64,000 nucleotides of DNA from Burkholderiales bacterium (lineage in GTDB: Bacteria; Pseudomonadota; Gammaproteobacteria; Burkholderiales; SG8-39), in contig JACZJT010000069.1 in NCBI GenBank assembly GCA_014860445.1, positions 1 to 64,000 of the forward strand. The letters run 5' to 3'. Position numbers and translations under genes: made by a program. Positions 44,399 through 52,780 of this stretch are shown here, piece after piece (positions within the stretch are counted from its first letter, which is position 1; each line of letters starts with the position of its first letter). Below the pieces are notes generated by a model. It was not told where the DNA came from, did not search any database, and was given only the letters and a program-made list of their open reading frames with translations.

Positions 44399-46093
44399 AT
44401 GATGTGGGAGAATTTCACCGAAGCGCTTTACACGGTCTTCCAATTGAAGACCATGCTGTTGATGTTTTTGGGCACGGGCGCAGGCCTGATCGCGGGTGCG
44501 ATCCCGGGTTTCACCATTGCGATGGCGGTGATCCTGACCCTGCCGTTTACCTTCTCCATGCCGCCCTTGCAGGGCCTCGCGACCATGATCGGGGTGTTCG
44601 TCGGCGGACTCTCGGGCGGTCTGATGTCGGGCATCCTGACCGGCATTCCCGGAACCCCGTCGTCCATCGCCACCACGTTCGACGGTTTCACCATGGCGCG
44701 CGCCGGCAGGCCCGGGCTGGCGCTGGGTCTGGGCGTCTGGTCCTCCTTCTTCGGCGGATTGATCAGCGCGGTGGCCCTGGTCCTGCTGGCTCCGCTGCTG
44801 GCCGATCTGGGGCTGGAATTCGGACCCTGGGATTATTTTTCGCTGGTGCTGTTCGCGCTGACGATCACGGCCAGCCTGGCCGGGACGAATATGTTGAAAG
44901 GCTTGATCGCGGGCGTCATCGGCCTGCTCGTCAGAACCATAGGCGAGGACGACATCAACGGCATCGCGCGTCTCAACTTCGGCATGGATAGCCTGAAAGC
45001 GGGCTTTCAATTCCTGCCGGTATTGATCGGCTTGTTCGCCTTCGGGCAGCTTCTAAGCGACGTCAAGGACCGCGTGCGCGCCAGACAACCCTTGATGGCG
45101 GACACCGGGAAGGCGGTCAAGGTCGAGCACCTGGAGGCGATCAAGACCATATTTCGGAGTTGGATCAACCTGCTGCGTTCGTCAGCCATCGGCATTTTTG
45201 TTGGCGTCCTGCCGGCGGCGGGCGGGTCGATCTCCAACATTCTCGCCTACGACCAGGCGAAAAAAGCCTCCAAGACGCCGGAGAAATTCGGCACCGGCAC
45301 CGCCGACGGCATCATCGCGCCGGAGAGCGCGAACAACGCGACCGCCGGCGGCGCGCTGATGATCCTGATGGCTCTGGGCATACCCGGCGATGTAGTCGCC
45401 GCCGTGATGCTCGGTGCGCTGCTGATTCACGATGTGGTGCCGAGTCCGTCGTTCATCACCGATAACGCGGTGCTCGCCTACGGCATATTCATTGCGTTTT
45501 TCCTCGCGCATCCGATCATGATCATGTTGCAGGCGGTCTGCCTGCGCGGTTTCCTGCTGGTCACGCGTGTGCCGATGTATACGCTCGCCGCGGTGATCCT
45601 GGCCTACTGCGCGATCGGCGTGTTCGCGCTGGAGAACTCGACCCACGATCTGTGGACGGTGCTGATCTTCGGTGTGGTCGGTTACGCGATGCGGGTGTTG
45701 AAATTCCCGATCGCGCCCATGATTCTGGGCGTCGTGCTCGGCAACATGGCCGAACTCAACCTGTCGCGCGCCTACGCCACCGCCAGTGACATGACCATGT
45801 TCGTGAGCTGGTTCGTGCTGCGGCCTTGGTCCGCGTTCTTCCTCCTGCTCGGCGTTTTCTCCGTCGGCTTCCCCTGGTACCAGCAGGCATATGGCAAGAA
45901 GAAATGGACGCTGGTCTATATCCCCTTGATGGCCATGTTCCTCGCGCTTCCGATGTTCTTCATGCAGGGGAAGGTGCGCACGTTCGTGGCCGCCGCCTTG
46001 CTGGTATGGGCCGCTTATGCGCTCTGGAAGCGACACCGCGGCGGCTGGAAGCTGGAGGCCGTGGACAACCACTTCGCGGAGATAAAAGGCTAA
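44399..46093 (+). CDS. tripartite tricarboxylate transporter large permease (TctA-like)
   Basis: The product is 564 residues with about twelve hydrophobic segments. TctA features are GLIAGAIPGFTIAMAVIL near residue 25, MSGILTGIPGTPSSIATTFDG and IIAPESANNATAGGALMILM. It is the main membrane channel for the Bug receptor. An ATG three bases later (44402) is an alternative start. The transporter is divergent from the molybdenum hydroxylase operon, so import of that enzyme's substrate is plausible (inference). Confidence 0.93.
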   Translation: MMWENFTEALYTVFQLKTMLLMFLGTGAGLIAGAIPGFTIAMAVILTLPFTFSMPPLQGLATMIGVFVGGLSGGLMSGILTGIPGTPSSIATTFDGFTMARAGRPGLALGLGVWSSFFGGLISAVALVLLAPLLADLGLEFGPWDYFSLVLFALTITASLAGTNMLKGLIAGVIGLLVRTIGEDDINGIARLNFGMDSLKAGFQFLPVLIGLFAFGQLLSDVKDRVRARQPLMADTGKAVKVEHLEAIKTIFRSWINLLRSSAIGIFVGVLPAAGGSISNILAYDQAKKASKTPEKFGTGTADGIIAPESANNATAGGALMILMALGIPGDVVAAVMLGALLIHDVVPSPSFITDNAVLAYGIFIAFFLAHPIMIMLQAVCLRGFLLVTRVPMYTLAAVILAYCAIGVFALENSTHDLWTVLIFGVVGYAMRVLKFPIAPMILGVVLGNMAELNLSRAYATASDMTMFVSWFVLRPWSAFFLLLGVFSVGFPWYQQAYGKKKWTLVYIPLMAMFLALPMFFMQGKVRTFVAAALLVWAAYALWKRHRGGWKLEAVDNHFAEIKG

Positions 46094-46153
46094 GGCCGCA
46101 GGAGAGCCGCTGATATTATCGGCCGCCCGGCAATCCGCCAAGTGCGCTCGCGC

Positions 46154-46678
46154 TCAGGGCGTCGTCGCCGCCCCTGCGCCCAGCGCGCGCTGCATCAACA
46201 CGGAATCGAGCCAGCGTCCGAACTTGTAGCCGACGCTGTCGAGATTGCCGATCACACGAAAGCCGGCGGCGCGATGCAGTTCGATCGAGCCGGTATGCGC
46301 GGAATCGCCGATGACCGCGATCATTTGCCGAAAGCCCAGCCTGCTTGATTCGGCGATCAGATGATCGAGCAGCGCCCGGCCCACGCCGCGGCGGTGTAGC
46401 TCCGGATCGACATAGACCGCGTTCTCGACCGTGTAACGATAAGCAGGTCTGGTGCGGTAGTGTCCGACGTACGCATAGCCCAGCAGCACGCCGTCGCGCT
46501 CGGCCGCAATATAGGGAAAGCCGCCATCGATCAGCGCGCGCCGGCGCCGCGCCATTTCCTGCTCGTCCGGCGCGTCGATTTCAAACGAGGCGGTGCCGTG
46601 CACGACCGCATGGGCGTAGATTCGGGTGATGGCGGGAATGTCCGCAGGCGTGGACGGACGGAGTGTGAGCTGCATCAT
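46154..46678 (-). CDS. GNAT acetyltransferase, phosphinothricin-acetyltransferase-like
   Basis: The product is 174 residues. GNAT motif A is NAVYVDPELHRRGVGRALLDHLI (acetyl-CoA loop RRGVGRA), and motif B is GSIELHRAAGFRVIGNL. The pattern around YIAAERDGVLLGYAYVGHYRTRPAYRYTVE matches the Pat/Bar group, which acetylates small amines. The actual substrate is unknown. It starts 17 bp downstream of the second GNAT gene on the same strand. Confidence 0.88.
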   Translation of the reverse strand: MMQLTLRPSTPADIPAITRIYAHAVVHGTASFEIDAPDEQEMARRRRALIDGGFPYIAAERDGVLLGYAYVGHYRTRPAYRYTVENAVYVDPELHRRGVGRALLDHLIAESSRLGFRQMIAVIGDSAHTGSIELHRAAGFRVIGNLDSVGYKFGRWLDSVLMQRALGAGAATTP

Positions 46679-46695
46679 CGGCCCGCCAACGGAAA

Positions 46696-47340
46696 TCAGC
46701 CGCGCGATCCGGGCCGGGGTGCCCCGGGGCGATACAGCGGGTTCAGCCATACGATCAGGGCGGCATAGCCGCAGGACTCGACGTCGTCGGGCAGATAGCC
46801 CTCGATCACGCCGCAGAACTGGAATCCTTCGAGCAGCTGAAAGCGCAGCACCGGGTCGTTGATGTCGCCCCAGATCACTTTCATGGCGTAGGTGGCCGCG
46901 CTCATCTTTTGCGCATGCTTGTGATAACCGGGCAGCCGGCCGGCCGCGATAATGCGCTTCAGTTTGAGCTCGCGGCACAGCCGCCGCCGCGCCGCATAGA
47001 GCGTGCGCCCGATGCCGCGGCGGCGCACCGTGGGATCGACGAACACCTCGGCGCCGTACAGGGTTTTGCCGTCGGGGTCGTGGTTGCCGAACACACCGTT
47101 TCCGGTCACTTCCTTCCAGTCGTGCGACAGGCCGTAATCGTCCCAGCTCACGATGAGCGAGCTTGCCGCGCCGACGATTTTGCCGTCGAGCAGGGCGACA
47201 AACTGCCCGGCCGGAAAGATTTCCAGCTGTTGCTCGAAATGCGCGGACGACCACGGCGGGATGGTCGGATAGATGCGCTTTTGCAGCTCGCGTATCCCAT
47301 CGATATCACCGCTGCCGGTATTGCGTACGATGACGGACAT
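46696..47340 (-). CDS. GNAT-family acetyltransferase
   Basis: The product is 214 residues. The acetyl-CoA site is GAEVFVDPTVRRRGIGRTLYAARR. The ATG at 47340 has AAGGAGG upstream. Proteins of this type occur in many bacteria fused to, or beside, nitrilase-superfamily hydrolases; here the hydrolase gene starts 145 bp away on the opposite strand. Their joint substrate is unknown. Confidence 0.85.
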   Translation of the reverse strand: MSVIVRNTGSGDIDGIRELQKRIYPTIPPWSSAHFEQQLEIFPAGQFVALLDGKIVGAASSLIVSWDDYGLSHDWKEVTGNGVFGNHDPDGKTLYGAEVFVDPTVRRRGIGRTLYAARRRLCRELKLKRIIAAGRLPGYHKHAQKMSAATYAMKVIWGDINDPVLRFQLLEGFQFCGVIEGYLPDDVESCGYAALIVWLNPLYRPGAPRPGSRG

Positions 47341-47484
47341 GGTCCCTGCCTCCTTGAAGAGCGACGCGATCCCCGAACCCATCCGTCGCCCGCCGTTTCG
47401 CAGTATACAATTCAGGCTGTGTTGCCGTCTTTTCTGGGCGGGAAGCCGGCCGGGACCTGGTATGGATGAAAGGAAAAGCCGAAT

Positions 47485-48387
47485 ATGACCGAAGCCCAGT
47501 ACATACCGAAACAGCAGGTCGTGCGCATCGCCGCCGTGCAGTATCTGCTGCGCTCGATCCACGACTGGAGCGGTTTCGAGGACCAGGTGCGCTTCGTCAT
47601 CCAGGCCGCGGGAGACTATAAGCCGCAGTTCGTGCTGCTGCCGGAAATCTTCACCACCCAGTTGTTGTCGTTCATGGACACTTCGGACCTGCGCAAGGCC
47701 GTGCGCAACATGAACGATTACACCGCGCGCTACATCGAGCTGTTCAAGGACCTGGCGCGGAAATGGAACGTGCATATCATTGCCGGCAGCCATCCCACCG
47801 TCAAGAAAGGCAGCCTGCGCAACGTCGCTTATCTGTTCACGCCCCATGGCAGGGTCTTCGAGCAGGAAAAAATCCACCGCACCCGCTGGGAGAAGGAAAA
47901 GTGGGACAGCGATCCGGGCGAGCAGTTGCGCGTGTTCGACACGCCGCACGGCAGAATCGCCATACTCATATGCTACGACGTCGAGTTTCCGGAACTCGCG
48001 CGCAAGGTGTGCGAACTGGGCATCGACATACTGTTCGTGCCTTCCTGCACGGACGACCGCCAGGGCTACTGGCGCGTGCGCTACTGCTGCCACGCGCGCG
48101 CGATCGAAAACCAGATCTTCGTGGCGCTTACCAGCACGGTGGGCAATCTGCCGGTCGAGGGCCTGGGGCTCAACTACGGCCAGGCGGCGATCATCACGCC
48201 CTCTGATTTTCCGTTCGCGCGCGACGGGATCGCCGCCGAGGGCGAGCCCAACATCGAGCAGATCGTGGTGGCAGACGTGGATTTGCGCAAGCTCGTGGAC
48301 AACCGGATCAGCGGCACGACGATACCGTTGCACGACAAGCGCGTCGAAGTCTACCAAAACGACGTGGAGATCATCTCGGCGCTTTGA
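47485..48387 (+). CDS. carbon-nitrogen hydrolase (nitrilase superfamily)
   Basis: The product is 300 residues. The catalytic triad is visible as Glu in LLPEIFT (E54), Lys in EQEKIHRTRW (K129) and Cys in LICYDVEFPE (C163). These enzymes cleave C-N bonds in amides or nitriles. Divergent from the GNAT gene, which is a common partner of this nitrilase branch. Confidence 0.9.
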   Translation: MTEAQYIPKQQVVRIAAVQYLLRSIHDWSGFEDQVRFVIQAAGDYKPQFVLLPEIFTTQLLSFMDTSDLRKAVRNMNDYTARYIELFKDLARKWNVHIIAGSHPTVKKGSLRNVAYLFTPHGRVFEQEKIHRTRWEKEKWDSDPGEQLRVFDTPHGRIAILICYDVEFPELARKVCELGIDILFVPSCTDDRQGYWRVRYCCHARAIENQIFVALTSTVGNLPVEGLGLNYGQAAIITPSDFPFARDGIAAEGEPNIEQIVVADVDLRKLVDNRISGTTIPLHDKRVEVYQNDVEIISAL

Positions 48388-48578
48388 GCGCGATTCGGGC
48401 CGGGTCGAACCCGTGCCCACGACCAGTTCGGACGAGCGCATGGAATTCACCCGGCTCGACATCGGTTTTTGCTGCGTGCTGCTGCGCATTCCTTGTTCTA
48501 TACTTGGTGTACGCCTTGCGCTCTACGGGACGCGCAGCCAGTGTCCGATCGTCCTGTGCTTCGACGGAAAAACGCAGC

Positions 48579-50195
48579 ATGACCACACGCAGGCATTTCC
48601 TTCAGGCCCTCGCAGCCATTCCGACCGCACTCGCCCTGCCCGATACCTGGGCAGTGAACGCAGACACTTCGCGACTCGCGCTGGTGATCGGCAACGGCGC
48701 TTACCGCGACGCGCCTCTGGCCAACCCGGTCAATGACGGGCGCGCCATGGCCGAACTGATCGGCCGGGCCGGGTTTACGGTCAGCGCACTGCAAGACGCA
48801 AGCCGTGCCGATATGATCACCGCAATCCAGCGCTTCGGCGATATCGTGCGGCGGCCGGAAACCCGCGAGGTCATATTTTATTATGCCGGCCACGGCGCCC
48901 AGCTCGACTGGCGCAACTACCTGCTGCCCATCGACGCGGAGGTCAATAGCGCAGAGGAAATCAAGCAGCGCTGCATTGATCTGGGCCAGCTGCTCGGCGA
49001 GTTTGGCGAGGCCAGGGGCAAGACCTTCATCATCATCCTGGATGCCTGCCGCAATAATCCTTTCGGCAAGACCTTTCGACCGCAGCAAAAAGGCCTGTCG
49101 CAGTTCGACGCACCGGCAGGCAGCCTCCTCGCCTACGCCACCGCACCCGGCCAGGTGGCCTCCGACGGCGCCGGCAAGAACGGCCTTTACACCGAGAACC
49201 TGCTGCGCGAATTCTCGCGGCACGGCACGCGCATCGAAGACGCGCTGAAGCGCGTGCGCCTCAACGTGCGCCTGGCATCGCAGGGACTGCAGATACCCTG
49301 GGAGACGACATCGCTGGAAACCGATGTCTACCTGTTCAGCAACGGCGACAGGAAACTCTCCGCGTCCGAATTGGAGCAGCAGATCGAAGCGGACCTGGCC
49401 GCGTGGGGGGCGATCAAATCCTCGCAAAAAATCGAAGACTGGGCAGATTATCTGCGCAACTTTCCGAACGGCCGCTTCGCTGAAATCGCGCAGGTGCGGC
49501 TGGCGCGCCTGCTGGCCGCAGCGCAGAAGCCGGCCGCCGCCCCGGCTGCGCCGTCCCCGGTTGCGGACAAGCCGGCGATTGAAATCAAGGCGGGCGTGGC
49601 GGTGCCGCAGTTATTGCGGCCTTCGGCCAATCCCTACTCCGCCGGACACTATCCCCTGGGCCGGCACTACACGGTGGGCGATGCCGCGACCTATCGTGAA
49701 TCCGACCTCCTTACCGGTATAGAGCAGCGTGTCTACACGCTGCGGGTCACCAAGGTCGACCCCGAAGCCGACCGGGTGCTGATCAATGATGGCATGGGCA
49801 TCATGGATATGATGGGGAACATCATCAAGCAGGGCAAGAAGCGGTTCGATGCTCCGCGGCAGTTCACGCCGGCGGAGTTCCAGGTCGGCAAAAAATGGAC
49901 GGCGGCGTTCGTCGCGACCAAGCGGGGCGGCGCCGCTTCCATTTACTTCGACGTTCAAATCGTGCGCAGAGAGAAAGTCAGCGTGCCGGCGGGAACCTTC
50001 GACGCTTTCCGGATCGAAGCGCGGGGCTGGAACAATACTCGCGGCGGCCAACTCGATACAACATTGTGGCTGGTGCCCGGGGTGAATTTCCCGATCAAGC
50101 ACGAAACGCTCACCCGTTCGAGAAACGGGCAGCTCAGAGACACCGAACGGCACGAACTGGTCGAATTGCGACAGCAGTTTTTCGAGGGCGGCTGA
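48579..50195 (+). CDS. Tat-exported caspase-like (peptidase C14) protein
   Basis: The product is 538 residues. The N-terminus has a twin-arginine signal (TTRRHFLQALAAIPTALALP). The caspase domain follows, with the catalytic His in FYYAGHGAQ (H105) and Cys in IILDACRNNPF (C157), and an early RLALVIGNGAYRDAPLANP motif. The region after about residue 250 includes an Ala/Pro-rich linker (about 305-340) and a beta-rich C-terminal domain of unknown fold. It is expected in the periplasm. It ends 13 bp from the convergent FecR-like gene. Confidence 0.9.
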   Translation: MTTRRHFLQALAAIPTALALPDTWAVNADTSRLALVIGNGAYRDAPLANPVNDGRAMAELIGRAGFTVSALQDASRADMITAIQRFGDIVRRPETREVIFYYAGHGAQLDWRNYLLPIDAEVNSAEEIKQRCIDLGQLLGEFGEARGKTFIIILDACRNNPFGKTFRPQQKGLSQFDAPAGSLLAYATAPGQVASDGAGKNGLYTENLLREFSRHGTRIEDALKRVRLNVRLASQGLQIPWETTSLETDVYLFSNGDRKLSASELEQQIEADLAAWGAIKSSQKIEDWADYLRNFPNGRFAEIAQVRLARLLAAAQKPAAAPAAPSPVADKPAIEIKAGVAVPQLLRPSANPYSAGHYPLGRHYTVGDAATYRESDLLTGIEQRVYTLRVTKVDPEADRVLINDGMGIMDMMGNIIKQGKKRFDAPRQFTPAEFQVGKKWTAAFVATKRGGAASIYFDVQIVRREKVSVPAGTFDAFRIEARGWNNTRGGQLDTTLWLVPGVNFPIKHETLTRSRNGQLRDTERHELVELRQQFFEGG

Positions 50196-50208
50196 TTTCA
50201 ACACCCCG

Positions 50209-50868
50209 CTAATGCGACATTCGGGCCGTCAACCAGGCATCGAGCGCTTCGACATCCGGATTGCCGGGTTGTTTGCGCAGCATTTCCGCGACGACCAGCT
50301 TCATGTCGCGATATAGACGGAAATCGTACAGCGCCGCGTAGAGATACAGCTCGGGGGCGATGTCATTCGCAGGCATTTCCTGGCGCATCGTCTCGTAGGC
50401 GGATCTGGCTTGAGCGAGCGCGGTCTGCCGGTCTGTTCCCGCCTGCGTCTGATGTTTCGATAGACCGCGCACCTGCATTCCGCCAAGTTTTGCAATTTTG
50501 ACGAGCTCCGGAATCCGCGTCATGCGTAGCGTTACACCAGCCGGCAATTGCGTAATCCCGGGCGCCTTGCCGGCAATCAGCCCGGCTCCCGCCTTGCTTG
50601 CCGTAAACGTCGCCGGTCCGGTCCAGAGCTCCTGGCGCGAACTTTCAAAGAACGCGATTCGGACCTGTCCCCCGGCGGCAACGGTGATGCGATCGCCGTC
50701 GCGTAGTTTCATGAACGGTTTCACTTCGCCGGACGTACCCGAGCGGGCCGTAAAAGTCGCGCGACCGGACAGCAGGTTGACGAGCGCGACATCGACCTCC
50801 TGAGCATGCGCGGCGCCGAAGGTCACGATGCTCAGGATAAAAAGCACGGAACCCAGATATCTTTTCAT
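50209..50868 (-). CDS. secreted FecR-like domain protein
   Basis: The product is 219 residues with a signal peptide (about residues 1-23, AAHA). The mature N-terminal half, with VNLLSGRATFTARSGTSGEVKPFMKLRDGDRITVAAGGQVRIAFFE, resembles FecR-type beta domains. The C-terminal 80 residues are helical, with YLYAALYDFRLYRDM. It is convergent with the caspase-like gene, which is also exported, so a joint role in the periplasm is possible but unproved. Confidence 0.65.
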   Translation of the reverse strand: MKRYLGSVLFILSIVTFGAAHAQEVDVALVNLLSGRATFTARSGTSGEVKPFMKLRDGDRITVAAGGQVRIAFFESSRQELWTGPATFTASKAGAGLIAGKAPGITQLPAGVTLRMTRIPELVKIAKLGGMQVRGLSKHQTQAGTDRQTALAQARSAYETMRQEMPANDIAPELYLYAALYDFRLYRDMKLVVAEMLRKQPGNPDVEALDAWLTARMSH

Positions 50869-50966
50869 GGTGCCGGTGATGAGTACGGTTTTCGGCACGC
50901 GTTTCTCCTCTATGATCACACGATGTGCAGGTCTGGCGGCGCTGGCCGGCCGCAGTCGAACCGATA

Positions 50967-51656
50967 CTAGCGTCGATCCGAGGCTTTAACCATTTCCCAC
51001 CAGTAGTAGGTCTTGCTCCCGCTTTCCTGTGAACCGCTGAACGTAGCAATCGCCTTGGCGAGTGTCTCTACCGGGATCGACCTGTATTTGTCCAGCGATC
51101 CCATCATGAGTTTGTCGAGCAGGGGAAGCAGGGGGAAAAGCATGGACTCCAGCGGCCTTCGATCTGCACGCTCGGCGATGATCATGCTGGGGCGATAAAT
51201 CGCCAGGTCCGAAAATCCCAGCGCTTTGAGCGCGGCTTCCGTCTGACCTTTGAGGCGGGCGTAGAAGACCGACGAGCCGGCGTTCGCATTGGCGGCGGAG
51301 AGGTAGGCGAAGCGCCTGGCCCCGGCCGCTCGGCCTGCTCTGGCGAAATCCAGCACGTACTCGTGATCGATCCGGGTCATCGCCGCCTCGGAGCCGGCGA
51401 TCCTGATCGTGGTGCCGAAGGTGCAGTAGCAATCGTCGACCTGCAGGTCTTTGAAGCCCTCGGCGAGGTGGTCGAAGTCGACGACGCGATTCTCGAGCTT
51501 CGCGTGCTTCATGCTCGTATCGCGACGGCTCAGGGTGACGATTTTGCCGTAGGCCGGATCCTCCAGCAGCAGCGGCAGAAGTTTTTGCCCGGTTGCGCCG
51601 CTGGCTCCGAGCAGCACCGCAACTCTCGACGGATGTTCAAGCGCTGCTGCTGACAA
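50967..51656 (-). CDS. NAD(P)-binding oxidoreductase, HTATIP2-like short-chain type
   Basis: The product is 229 residues. The dinucleotide-binding motif is VAVLLGASGATGQKLLPLLL. Other features are RFAYLSAANANAGSSVFYARLKGQTE, whose YARLK pair fits a Y-xxx-K active site, and LAIYRPSMIIAERADRRPLE. It resembles the HTATIP2 branch of atypical short-chain dehydrogenases. The substrate is unknown. Confidence 0.82.
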   Translation of the reverse strand: MSAAALEHPSRVAVLLGASGATGQKLLPLLLEDPAYGKIVTLSRRDTSMKHAKLENRVVDFDHLAEGFKDLQVDDCYCTFGTTIRIAGSEAAMTRIDHEYVLDFARAGRAAGARRFAYLSAANANAGSSVFYARLKGQTEAALKALGFSDLAIYRPSMIIAERADRRPLESMLFPLLPLLDKLMMGSLDKYRSIPVETLAKAIATFSGSQESGSKTYYWWEMVKASDRR

Positions 51657-51793
51657 GTTCTGCTCCCTATGCGGTTTTTGACAGGCGACAGCGGATTATG
51701 GTGGTCAAATGCATGCGGTGACAATGCATTTCCCGCTAGAATTCCTGCGGGCGCACTGCGCCCATGTCCGAATAATTCCGGGAGAACGCCAGC

Positions 51794-52492
51794 ATGATCA
51801 AACTGTATCAGTTTGCCCCGGCGTTCGGATTGCCGAATGCCAGCCCGTTCTGCATGAAGTTGGAAACGTACCTGCGCATGGCCGGCCTGCCGTACAAACT
51901 CGTGAACAGCGGCGATGTGTTGAAAGCGCCCAAGCGCAAGCTGCCCTACATCGACGACGACGGCACCGTCGTGGCCGACACCAGCATGATCATCGACTAC
52001 CTGAAGGGCAAATACGGCGATCCGCTGGATGCCGCGCTGTCACCGCTGGATCGCGCCACGGCGACGGCTTTCCAGCGCCTGCTGGAGGAAAATCTCTACT
52101 GGGCGGTCGTGCACACGCGCTGGGTGCAGGAGGAAGGCTGGGCGCTGACCAAGGCGGCCTTCTTCGACGCGATGCCCGTTCCGCTGCGCTGGATCGTGCC
52201 CACGCTCGCGCGCCGCGGCATTGTGGCCGAGATGCGCGGCCACGGCATGGGCCGCCATAGCGCCGAGGAGATCCACGCGATCGGCTGCCGCGACCTTACG
52301 GCGGTGGCGGATTTTCTCGCAGACAAAGCCTATATGCTCGGTGCGCAGCCCAGTTCCCTGGACGCCGCCGCCTACGCTTTCCTGGCCAACCTGCTGTGGG
52401 CGCCGGTGGATTCGCCGATCCGGCGCCACGCGCACGGCCGGCCCAATCTCGAAGCCTATTGCCAGCGCATGAAGGCGCGCTACTACGCTTGA
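51794..52492 (+). CDS. glutathione S-transferase-like protein
   Basis: The product is 232 residues. The N-terminal thioredoxin-like domain has LPNASPFCMKLETYLRMAGLPYKL and the cis-Pro motif KRKLPYIDDDGTVVADTSMIIDYL. The C-terminal half is helical, as in GSTs. The usual catalytic Ser/Tyr is not obvious; SPFC provides a Ser/Cys. It ends 91 bp before the decayed uvrA end that abuts the integron. Confidence 0.85.
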   Translation: MIKLYQFAPAFGLPNASPFCMKLETYLRMAGLPYKLVNSGDVLKAPKRKLPYIDDDGTVVADTSMIIDYLKGKYGDPLDAALSPLDRATATAFQRLLEENLYWAVVHTRWVQEEGWALTKAAFFDAMPVPLRWIVPTLARRGIVAEMRGHGMGRHSAEEIHAIGCRDLTAVADFLADKAYMLGAQPSSLDAAAYAFLANLLWAPVDSPIRRHAHGRPNLEAYCQRMKARYYA

Positions 52493-52558
52493 ATCGACGA
52501 ATATCTATGGAATTGGAATTAGCGAAATCCAGATATCTAGCCATATTCCAGGCATCTT

Positions 52559-52578
52559 CTATATCGTTATCGATATAG
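52559..52578. promoter_or_regulatory. 20-bp palindrome matching the XRE operator
   Basis: The sequence CTATATCGTTATCGATATAG is a perfect 8-bp inverted repeat with a 4-nt centre. Its reverse complement matches 17309-17328 at 18 of 20 positions. It lies 5 bp beyond the stop of the decayed uvrA fragment and 66 bp after the GST gene, so it is not in an obvious promoter and may instead be a hairpin or a remote binding site. Confidence 0.5.
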
Positions 52579-52583
52579 AGGCT

Positions 52584-52772
52584 TCAAGCCGCCTTCTTTT
52601 TCCCGAGCACGGTTTTCAGGTATTGGCCGGTATAACTCGCCGGGTTCTCGGCCACGTCCTCGGGCGTGCCCTGGGCGATGACCTGCCCGCCGCTGTCGCC
52701 CGGATCGTCTTCGAGCAGAGTCTTGCGTTTGTGCGACTCGTTGGGCGCCGCGTTGCAGGATTCGTGCGCCTG
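52584..52772 (-). pseudogene. decayed, internally deleted 3' end of uvrA
   Basis: The reading frame has two pieces that match the resident uvrA. The first is [21 protein letters not shown], against residues near [21 protein letters not shown]. The second is [20 protein letters not shown] and onward to the stop (33 of 39 residues identical). About 90 codons between them, including the ABC signature and Walker B, are missing. It therefore cannot code for a working UvrA end. It directly abuts the integrase gene. Confidence 0.85.
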
Positions 52773-52780
52773 TAAGCGAA

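Noticed and set aside
46696-48489. A 597-codon minus-strand frame that would fuse the GNAT to sequence antisense to the nitrilase
   Set aside because: Only the last 214 codons match GNAT proteins; the rest is antisense to a nitrilase with an intact catalytic triad.
52740-52746. GTTGGGC core-like sequence between the uvrA remnant and intI
   Set aside because: There is no matching opposite core or attC-type fold around it, and it lies within the recognisable uvrA homology; it is taken as chance.
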